From CAZGYE01 sp964530165 (GTDB taxonomy: Bacteria; Planctomycetota; Planctomycetia; Planctomycetales; Planctomycetaceae), in contig CAZGYE010000182.1 in NCBI GenBank assembly GCA_964530165.1, positions 1 through 12,113 of the forward strand: a DNA stretch of 12,113 nucleotides, given 5' to 3'. Below the pieces are notes generated by a model. It was not told where the DNA came from. It saw only the letters and a list, made by a program, of their open reading frames with translations, and searched no databases. The translations under genes and the position numbers were made by a program. Shown here one piece after another: positions 6,968-12,113 of this stretch (position 1 is its first letter; each line of letters begins with the position of its first letter).

Positions 6968-6991
6968 GCCGGCTCCGCGAACGGGGTCGGC
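6968..6991 (+). other. Intercistronic hairpin between groEL1 and groES
   Basis: The arms 6968-6976 (GCCGGCTCC) and 6983-6991 (GGGGTCGGC) pair over 9 bp including two G-U pairs, with loop GCGAAC. It starts 9 nt after the groEL1 stop. No T run follows, so it is more likely an mRNA stability or processing element than a terminator. This is inferred from sequence only. Confidence 0.5.
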
Positions 6992-7070
6992 AATGAGGTT
7001 GGCGGAGATTGGCGAATCAATTCAAAATCGGCCCTGGCCGACTGAAATCGAGGAGAGTGGAGTCGACATA

Positions 7071-7361
7071 ATGCAGCTGAAACCTCTGGATGATCGTGTT
7101 GTTGTGCAAGCGTTGGAAGCGGAAGAAACCACTGCCGGCGGAATTGTGCTGCCGGATGCGGCCAAGGAAAAGCCGCAGCGTGGCAAGGTTCTCGCGGTCG
7201 GTCCCGGCCGTTTGCTGGACAGCGGCGAACGCTGTGCCGTGTGTGTGGCGGTCGGCGAGGAAGTACTCTTCGGCAAGTATGGCGGAACCGACATCGAGGT
7301 GGAAGGGGATGAAGTCAAGATTTTGCGTGAGAGCGACATTCTCGCCAAGATCGTCAAGTAG
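7071..7361 (+). CDS. groES: Co-chaperonin GroES (10 kDa)
   Basis: This 96-residue protein has the normal GroES length. It forms the heptameric lid of the GroEL folding chamber in the cytosol. The N-terminus MQLKPLDDRVVVQ, the mobile loop with its Ile-Val-Leu contact (TTAGGIVLPDAAKEKPQRGKV in outline, residues about 20-40) and the end DILAKIVK are all typical. The ATG at 7071 is preferred to an in-frame ATG at 6993, because the extra 26 residues do not fit the family; AGGAGAG at 7051-7057 and GGAG at 7059-7062 precede it. It lies between two groEL genes, 111 bp after the first and 36 bp before the second, so one lid protein probably serves both. An unusual Cys55-Ala-Val-Cys58 pair lies just before the conserved VGEEVLFGKYGG segment. 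Confidence 0.97.
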   Translation: MQLKPLDDRVVVQALEAEETTAGGIVLPDAAKEKPQRGKVLAVGPGRLLDSGERCAVCVAVGEEVLFGKYGGTDIEVEGDEVKILRESDILAKIVK

Positions 7362-7397
7362 CAACATCAGCACACGTGAAATGAGGAGTGCACAAGC

Positions 7398-9014
7398 GTG
7401 GCGAAACAACTTCTGTTTGAAGACCGTGCGCGGATCAAATTGCAGCGAGGCGTCAACACGTTGTCCGACGCTGTGGCAGTCACGATGGGACCGACCGGCC
7501 GCAACGTGATCATCGACAAGAGTTTTGGCAACCCGCTGGTGACCAAGGACGGCGTGACCGTCAGCAAGGAGGTCGAGCTGGAAGATCCCTTCGAGAACAT
7601 GGGAGCCAAGCTGCTCAACGAAGTGGCCAGCAAGACAAGCGACGTCGCCGGCGACGGGACAACCACGGCCACGGTGCTGGCACGGGCCATCTATGAGGAG
7701 GGCCTGCGGAGCATCACGTTGGGAGCCAATCCGATGGTCGTCCGGCGCGGGATGGAGAAAGCCGTTGATGCGGCAATCGAGTACCTCGAATCGGCCGCCA
7801 AACCGGTCGAGTCAAAAGAACAGATTGCGCAGGTCGGCGCGATCTCGGCGAACAGCGATCTGGCCGTCGGCGAGTTGATCTCCGACGCGATGGAAAAGGT
7901 TGGCCGTGACGGCGTGATCACCGTTGAAGAAGGGAAGGGCGGCACGACCACGCTGGAGCTCACCGACGGCATGCAGTTCGAGAAAGGGTATATTTCGCCC
8001 TATTTTGTGAACAACGTGGAAGACATGTCGGCGGTCCTCGAGGAGTGTTACATCCTGATTCACGAGAAGAAAATCTCGAATCTGCGAGATTTTGTGCCGT
8101 TGCTGGAGAAGACGTCCCAATCGGGCAAGCCGTTGCTGGTGATTGCTGAGGACGTTGAGGGCGAGGCATTGACGGCATTGGTGGTTAACAAGTTGCGCGG
8201 CATCTTGAATGTCTGCGCCGTCAAGGCGCCCGGTTTTGGCGATCGCCGAAAGGCGATGCTGGGCGACATTGCCGTGCTGACCGGGGGGACTCTGATGTCG
8301 GAGGATTTGGGCGTCAAGCTCGAATCGGTCGAGTTGAGTCAGTTGGGGCAGGCCAAGAAGGTCGAGGTTACCAAGGATTCGTGCACGATCATCGAAGGCG
8401 CGGGAGATACAAAGGTCGTCCGGTCGCGAGTTCAGCAAATTCGCACCCAGATCGAAAATACGGACAGCGAATACGACCGCGAGAAATTCCAGGAACGCTT
8501 GGCCAAGATCACCGGCGGCGTGGCCATCATCTCTGTCGGTGCGGCCACCGAAGCGGAGATGAAGCAGACTAAAGCACGAGTCGAAGATGCGTTGCACGCC
8601 ACACGTGCCGCCGTCGAAGAGGGGATCCTTCCCGGTGGTGGAGTGCCGCTGTTGCGGGCGATCGAGGTGGTTGAGTCGGTGAAAGCCCGCGGTGATGAGA
8701 AAATCGGAGTCCGAATCGTCGCCCGCGCCTTGGAAGCGCCCATTCGCACCATTGCCGAGAACTGTGGCGTCGACGGTTCGGTCATCGCCGACGAAGTGCG
8801 CGGCAAGCCGACCAACACCGGTTACGACGCCAACACCGGCGAGTACGCCGATATGTACAAACAGGGGATTATCGATCCGGCCAAGGTGGTCAAGAACGCG
8901 CTGTTGAACGCGGCTTCCATTGCCGGGCTGATGTTGACCACCCAGGTGTTGGTCACCAAGACCGACGACGAAGAGGCCGGGGAGGGTCGCAAAGTGGAGG
9001 GCAGCATTCGGTAA
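7398..9014 (+). CDS. groEL: Chaperonin GroEL, copy 2 (no Gly/Met tail)
   Basis: This is the second 60 kDa chaperonin subunit, 538 residues. All nucleotide-site motifs are kept: TKDGVTV (Asp51), AGDGTTTATVL (Asp86) and VEDALHATRAAVEEG (Asp397). The apical substrate/GroES-binding segment is GYISPYF, with both tyrosines (198 and 202) as in E. coli GroEL, unlike copy 1. The C-terminus ends in a charged segment (DDEEAGEGRKVEGSIR) and lacks the Gly/Met tail. Start is GTG at 7398 with GAGGAG at 7383-7388, 9 nt upstream. It is preceded by groES (36-bp gap) and followed by an intrinsic terminator, so it is probably the last gene of the groEL1-groES-groEL2 unit. The closer match to canonical residues suggests this copy may be the general housekeeping chaperonin, with copy 1 more specialised; that is inference. 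Confidence 0.97.
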   Translation: MAKQLLFEDRARIKLQRGVNTLSDAVAVTMGPTGRNVIIDKSFGNPLVTKDGVTVSKEVELEDPFENMGAKLLNEVASKTSDVAGDGTTTATVLARAIYEEGLRSITLGANPMVVRRGMEKAVDAAIEYLESAAKPVESKEQIAQVGAISANSDLAVGELISDAMEKVGRDGVITVEEGKGGTTTLELTDGMQFEKGYISPYFVNNVEDMSAVLEECYILIHEKKISNLRDFVPLLEKTSQSGKPLLVIAEDVEGEALTALVVNKLRGILNVCAVKAPGFGDRRKAMLGDIAVLTGGTLMSEDLGVKLESVELSQLGQAKKVEVTKDSCTIIEGAGDTKVVRSRVQQIRTQIENTDSEYDREKFQERLAKITGGVAIISVGAATEAEMKQTKARVEDALHATRAAVEEGILPGGGVPLLRAIEVVESVKARGDEKIGVRIVARALEAPIRTIAENCGVDGSVIADEVRGKPTNTGYDANTGEYADMYKQGIIDPAKVVKNALLNAASIAGLMLTTQVLVTKTDDEEAGEGRKVEGSIR

Positions 9015-9085
9015 GTTGACGGTCCGCATTCGGGAAGATGTGCTCTGCGACGCGTTGAGAATCCAACAGCCATGTTGAGGCCAGG

Positions 9086-9116
9086 CGGGCCACCCTCCCC
9101 ACAGGTGGCCCGTTTT
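9086..9116 (+). terminator. Rho-independent terminator after groEL2
   Basis: A perfect 9-bp GC-rich stem, CGGGCCACC (9086-9094) and GGTGGCCCG (9104-9112), with a 9-nt loop, is followed directly by TTTT (9113-9116). It sits 72 bp after the groEL2 stop and separates the groEL/groES unit from the dnaJ unit. Confidence 0.82.
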
Positions 9117-9154
9117 GCATCGGACGCCCGCTTTTGTCGTCTCACAGATTGGTG

Positions 9155-9183
9155 TTCACCTAACGGGGCTGCTCAGGTACCAT
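9155..9183 (+). promoter_or_regulatory. Weak candidate promoter for the dnaJ unit
   Basis: TTCACC (9155-9160) and TACCAT (9178-9183) with a 17-nt spacer each match the sigma-70 hexamers at four of six positions. The position, between the terminator at 9086-9116 and the dnaJ start, is right, but the match is weak. Confidence 0.22.
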
Positions 9184-9279
9184 CCGGTCCGTTTCGAACA
9201 AGAGAGCCGGTCAGTCCGGTCGGTCGTGACCCGGACGGTGGATTGGTCCCGACACATTCCAGCACGCAACATGGTTTCG

Positions 9280-10428
9280 ATGGCAACCAGACGCGATTAT
9301 TACGAGGTGCTTGATGTGCCTCGGGCCGCCTCTCCCGAGGAGATCAAGAAGGCCTACAAGAAGCTGGCGTTGGCCAACCATCCTGACCGGAACCCCGGTG
9401 ACGAGCAAGCGGTGAGCCGCTTCAAGGAGGCGGCTGAGGCGTTTGAAGTCCTCAGCGACGCCGACAAACGGGCCCGCTACGACCGCTATGGTCATGCCGG
9501 CGTCTCCGGGAACGGCCGAACCGGCTTCTCCGACGTCAGCGATATCTTCGACGCTTTCGGCGATCTGTTCGAGGGCTTCGGTCTGTTCGGCGGCGGCGGC
9601 CGGACGCGGAGTCGTCGCCGTAGCGGCCGCAAGGGCGAAAGCCTCGCCACGTCCATCACCATCGACCTGCTCGAAGCCGCTGCCGGCTGCACACGCGATC
9701 TGGATGTTCGACGGCGCGAAATCTGCTCCACCTGTCGCGGCTCCGGCGCCAAGCCGGGAACGACGCCCGATCGCTGCGACTACTGCGGCGGGCACGGTCA
9801 GGTGGTTCAGTCGCAGGGCTTCTTTCGAATTCAGACCACATGCCCGGCCTGTCGCGGCGAGGGGACCGTCATCCGCGACAGATGTTCTCATTGTGGGGGG
9901 ACGGGACGCGAAGCGAAGAACATCAAGCTCGAAGTGAAGATTCCACCCGGCGTCGACACCGGCATGCAACTGTGCCTGCGCGGCGAAGGAGAACCCGGAC
10001 ACGGCGGTGGACCGCGTGGTGACTTGTACGTTGACATTCACGTGAGACCACATCCGTTGTTTCAGCGGGATGGAACGCGGCTCATTTGTCGCGTGCCGAT
10101 CACGTACTCGCAGGCGGCCCTGGGAGCCGAGCTTGATGTGCCCGTGCTCGACGGCCGGTACACACTCAGCATTCCACCAGGGACCCAGCCGGGAGAGGTG
10201 TTCCGGCTCCGCGATTTTGGGATGCCTGATCCCCATGGCGGCCGACGCGGCGATTTGCACGTCGAGGTTCAGGTCGAGGTTCCCAAAAAGCTCAACGACC
10301 GGCAGGAAGAACTGTTGCGAGAATTGGCCGAACTGGAGCGGGCCGACGTCAGCCCGCACCGCAAGTCGTTTTTCGAATCATTAAAGGACTACTTCGGTTT
10401 GCATGACGATCCGGAGAATCCGAAGTAG
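9280..10428 (+). CDS. dnaJ: Chaperone protein DnaJ (Hsp40, type I)
   Basis: This is the co-chaperone that delivers unfolded proteins to DnaK and stimulates its ATPase; cytosolic. With the ATG at 9280 it has 382 residues, the usual length. Domain order is complete: J domain residues about 4-70 with His-Pro-Asp at 34-36, a Gly/Phe-rich linker around 80-110 (FGDLFEGFGLFGGGG), four CxxCxGxG zinc-binding repeats at about 149-156, 166-173, 188-195 and 202-209, and the two beta-sandwich substrate-binding domains with the C-terminal dimerisation segment. It is therefore a full DnaJ and not a CbpA type. The frame is open for 55 more codons upstream to a TTG at 9115, but that part overlaps the terminator region and lacks family similarity. 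ATG 9271 is an alternative. Neither start has a clear Shine-Dalgarno sequence. grpE follows after 14 bp. Confidence 0.95.
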   Translation: MATRRDYYEVLDVPRAASPEEIKKAYKKLALANHPDRNPGDEQAVSRFKEAAEAFEVLSDADKRARYDRYGHAGVSGNGRTGFSDVSDIFDAFGDLFEGFGLFGGGGRTRSRRRSGRKGESLATSITIDLLEAAAGCTRDLDVRRREICSTCRGSGAKPGTTPDRCDYCGGHGQVVQSQGFFRIQTTCPACRGEGTVIRDRCSHCGGTGREAKNIKLEVKIPPGVDTGMQLCLRGEGEPGHGGGPRGDLYVDIHVRPHPLFQRDGTRLICRVPITYSQAALGAELDVPVLDGRYTLSIPPGTQPGEVFRLRDFGMPDPHGGRRGDLHVEVQVEVPKKLNDRQEELLRELAELERADVSPHRKSFFESLKDYFGLHDDPENPK

Positions 10429-10442
10429 CGGTCGACGTTGTG

Positions 10443-11063
10443 ATGAACGCTGCGAAAACAAAAGACGAACAAGAACGCGAACAAAAGCCGGTGCAGGAAG
10501 AGGCCGGTGTGCCTTCTGAAGAAGACTTGGCGGCGCCGGATGTGGCAGCGGAGTCTGTTCAGAGCGGCGTCGAGGCGCCGACGCTCGAAGCGGCCGTCGC
10601 AGAACGCGACGCCAATTACGACCGCTTCCTGCGCGTGCAGGCCGAATTGGAGAACTACCGCAAACGCGTCCGGAAGGAGACGGAGCAAAATCGGCTTTAC
10701 CAGGCGCTGCCGCTGGTGCGCGATCTGTTGCCCGGCCTCGATAACCTCGAACGCGCACTGATTGCGGCCGAGAGCTCGCACAACGTGGACGAGCTGATCG
10801 AGGGCGTCCGCATGGTGGCTCAGCAGTTTCAGGACGTATTGGCCCGGCACTCGACGCTGCCGATCGACGCTGTCGGCAAACCGTTCGACCCGAATCTGCA
10901 CGAAGCGATTCAGCAACTTCCCTCGTCCGATCATCCACCGATGACGGTGATCGACGAAGTTCAGCGCGGCTACATGCTCCACGACCGAGTGGTGCGCCCC
11001 AGCACAGTAATTGTTTCCAGCAGCTCCGCGGAAGAGGCCGAGCCGCCGAATGACCCGGAATAA
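10443..11063 (+). CDS. grpE: Nucleotide exchange factor GrpE
   Basis: GrpE releases ADP from DnaK and so resets the DnaK-DnaJ cycle; it is a cytosolic dimer. The 206-residue product has a variable acidic N-terminus (residues about 1-45), a long helix with YDRFLRVQAELENYRKRVRK leading to the four-helix region, and the compact C-terminal beta domain with the GrpE signature around PFDPNLHEAI, DEVQRGYMLHDRVVRPSTV. Length is normal for the family. A GTG at 10440 immediately precedes the ATG at 10443 in the same frame and could be used instead; no strong ribosome site distinguishes them. It lies 14 bp after dnaJ and is probably translated from the same mRNA. dnaK itself is not in this window. Confidence 0.95.
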   Translation: MNAAKTKDEQEREQKPVQEEAGVPSEEDLAAPDVAAESVQSGVEAPTLEAAVAERDANYDRFLRVQAELENYRKRVRKETEQNRLYQALPLVRDLLPGLDNLERALIAAESSHNVDELIEGVRMVAQQFQDVLARHSTLPIDAVGKPFDPNLHEAIQQLPSSDHPPMTVIDEVQRGYMLHDRVVRPSTVIVSSSSAEEAEPPNDPE

Positions 11064-11133
11064 CTGGAAGAGGATGACCAGTAACACCCGCAGACGGTGT
11101 CTGTGACCATTACGCGAAATAACGAGAAGTCCT

Positions 11134-11457
11134 ATGCCGACATACGACTACGTTTGCAAAAACTGCGATCACGAGTGGGAGCTTTTTCAGCCGATCAAAT
11201 CCAGTCCCATCCGCAAATGTCCTGAGTGTGGCAAGCTGAAAGCCAAGCGGGTCATCGGACCCGGCGCGGGGATCATTTTTAAGGGAACCGGCTTCTACCA
11301 GACCGACTACCGCAGCGAAGCGTACCGCAAGAGCGCAGAGGCCGACAAAAAAGCTCGCGAGAAAAGCGAGGGCAAATCCGACAGCAAGTCCCAGAGCGGC
11401 TCCGCATCGGATGCGAAAACCGATTCCAAGTCGAAGACCAGCAAGTCCAGCGACTGA
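11134..11457 (+). CDS. FmdB-family zinc ribbon protein
   Basis: This is a 107-residue small protein with the FmdB-type putative regulatory zinc ribbon. It begins MPTYDYVCKNCDHEWE and has two CxxC knuckles, Cys8/Cys11 and Cys29/Cys32, followed by KRVIGPGAG and a short F-K-G-T-G-F-Y-Q-T-D-Y segment typical of the family. The last ~40 residues are a low-complexity Lys/Ser/Asp tail, probably disordered. The exact biochemical role of the family is not established; the name comes from a methylotroph gene thought to be regulatory. ATG at 11134 is preceded by GAGAAG. It lies 70 bp after grpE and 19 bp before yacG, in the same orientation, so it probably belongs to the dnaJ-grpE transcript. Confidence 0.88.
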   Translation: MPTYDYVCKNCDHEWELFQPIKSSPIRKCPECGKLKAKRVIGPGAGIIFKGTGFYQTDYRSEAYRKSAEADKKAREKSEGKSDSKSQSGSASDAKTDSKSKTSKSSD

Positions 11458-11476
11458 GACGCCGGGAGAATCGGCG

Positions 11477-11677
11477 ATGATTCGACCACAGACCTGCCCG
11501 GTGTGCCACACGGAATTGCCTGTAGACGCGGGATCGAATTCGAGACTTTTTCCGTTTTGCAGCAAACGGTGTCAACAGGTCGATCTCTTGCGCTGGTGCG
11601 ACGGACGCTACGCGATCATCGAGCCGCTCGATCCAGGGTGCATCGATCCCACAGCGGAAACGGGCGAGCACGAATAG
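11477..11677 (+). CDS. yacG: DNA gyrase inhibitor YacG (zinc-binding)
   Basis: This 66-residue protein matches the YacG family: Cys7-P-V-Cys10, then F-P-F-C28-S-K-R-C32 followed by QQVDLLRWCDGRY and a short acidic tail. The four cysteines bind one zinc ion. In E. coli YacG binds the GyrB C-terminal domain and blocks DNA binding by gyrase; that role is transferred by family. Length agrees with the family (about 60-70). The ATG at 11477 is chosen over an in-frame upstream start at 11411, because that one overlaps the preceding gene and adds 22 unrelated residues; GGGAGA at 11464-11469 gives good spacing. It is the last gene of the dnaJ-grpE-FmdB-yacG run, 19 bp after its neighbour. Confidence 0.92.
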   Translation: MIRPQTCPVCHTELPVDAGSNSRLFPFCSKRCQQVDLLRWCDGRYAIIEPLDPGCIDPTAETGEHE

Positions 11678-11782
11678 CCGCATCTTTGGCCGGCGTAGAT
11701 CGCAAAATATCCCCGGCCAGCCACGTCGAAAAGCGCGCTTGTGTCTCATTCCATTTGAATCGTGGGGTGCCACGCTACGCCG

Positions 11783-12014
11783 TTAACCTGTTTCCATTGC
11801 CTTGTGCGGAATCTGTTTAGCTAAGATGGTTTCGTGCTCTCTCGCGTTTCGGATTTTCGGGGCGCCGGGCGGTGGCTCGTATTTCTTGCGAGGGTAAGCA
11901 CGGCTGGCCTTGTTGGTTCGCTGGTAGGAGTCGATGTGAGCCGCGCGGAGCAGTTCCCACAACGATTCGCCAGTCCCACGGCAGCCCGCTCCCCGCGTGC
12001 CATAGGGTCGTGAT
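11783..12014 (-). pseudogene. Transposase-like C-terminal fragment
   Basis: One minus-strand frame reads RGTGESLWELLRAAHIDSYQ, followed by NKASRAYPRKKYEPPPGAPK and a short tail to a TAA at 11783-11785. The basic, proline-containing block N-K-A-x-R-x-x-P-R-K-K-x-x-x-P-P-G-x-P-K-I resembles the C-terminal end of some planctomycete transposases; this is recalled similarity and not searched. There is no start codon with a ribosome site, and the frame is open but featureless further upstream to the window edge. Just upstream, another frame ends in a TAG at 12015-12017, so the two could be halves of one frameshifted gene. Confidence in the family is low; confidence that this is former coding sequence is moderate. 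Confidence 0.35.
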
Positions 12015-12113
12015 CTACCACTGCGGACTGTCGGCCTTCTTCTGACGGGCGCGAGCCTGACGGGCCGCGGCGGTGCGGCGCGACGGCTTTCGCTTCTGGT
12101 TCCGCTTTTTTCT
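12015..12113 (-). CDS. C-terminal end of a basic protein, cut by the window edge
   Basis: The last 32 codons of a minus-strand frame enter from the right edge and end with TAG at 12015-12017. The peptide is very basic (RKKRNQKRKPSRRTAAARQA, then RARQKKADSPQW), the kind of tail seen on transposases and other nucleic-acid-binding proteins. I cannot name the product. It may be an intact gene's end, or the upstream half of the transposase-like fragment at 11783-12014 separated by a frameshift. Confidence 0.4.
   Translation of the reverse strand, partial: RKKRNQKRKPSRRTAAARQARARQKKADSPQW

Noticed and set aside
5265..9014. Gene conversion between the two groEL copies
   Set aside because: Short identical stretches exist (for example around the S-E-Y-D-R-E motif), but these are highly conserved protein positions with shared codon bias. 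No long identical tract was seen.
7812..9029. Minus-strand ORF of 405 codons opposite groEL2
   Set aside because: It is a shadow of groEL2 codon usage, His/Gln/Leu-rich with no motif. The real gene on the plus strand is certain.
11687..11719. Terminator after yacG
   Set aside because: TGGCCGG and CCGGCCA can pair over 7 bp, but the loop is 19 nt and no T run follows.
1..12113. CRISPR array or a new defence system
   Set aside because: No regularly spaced direct repeats and no defence-type genes were seen; the intact genes are chaperone, nucleotide-hydrolase and zinc-ribbon types.

Overview
The window is high-GC bacterial DNA that most likely comes from a planctomycete (Planctomycetota, Pirellulales-like or a relative). 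Three things point that way: a groEL-groES-groEL arrangement followed by dnaJ, grpE, an FmdB-type zinc ribbon gene and yacG; the type of decayed tyrosine integrase, with a 'GLEPSR' stretch in its tail; and short REP-like palindromes. The assignment rests on recognised patterns, not on a database search.

Left part (1-1812): no convincing intact gene. It reads as a graveyard of mobile DNA. There is a probable IS66-type transposase fragment on the minus strand (125-351). Next to it is a compound palindrome of two perfect 22-nt inverted arms (352-427). A C-terminal relic of a tyrosine recombinase on the minus strand (666 to about 1290) carries a nonsense codon, a frameshift, an internal deletion, a lost catalytic tyrosine and two more stops. 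A segment shaped like the 3' end of a tRNA lies inside that relic. A G-rich stretch with two canonical G-quadruplex patterns follows (1343-1415).

Middle (1813-4710): a large exported TPR protein with an embedded HExxH metallopeptidase-like domain, then a small MazG-like pyrophosphohydrolase with a cysteine-rich tail. A 554-bp gap (4711-5264) holds a REP-like hairpin and possible gene debris, and leads to the chaperone cluster.

Chaperone cluster (5265-11677): groEL1 (GTG start, Gly/Met-rich tail), groES and groEL2 (GTG start, no Gly/Met tail) form one probable transcription unit that ends at a good intrinsic terminator (9086-9116). A second unit follows: dnaJ, grpE, a FmdB-type zinc ribbon gene and the gyrase inhibitor gene yacG, closely spaced. 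DnaJ and GrpE are the co-chaperones of DnaK, which is not encoded here. GroEL and GroES form the folding chamber. No CIRCE operator or sigma-32 type promoter was seen upstream of groEL1.

Right end (11678-12113): non-coding sequence, a minus-strand fragment resembling the C-terminus of a transposase, and the last 32 codons of a basic minus-strand protein that runs off the window.
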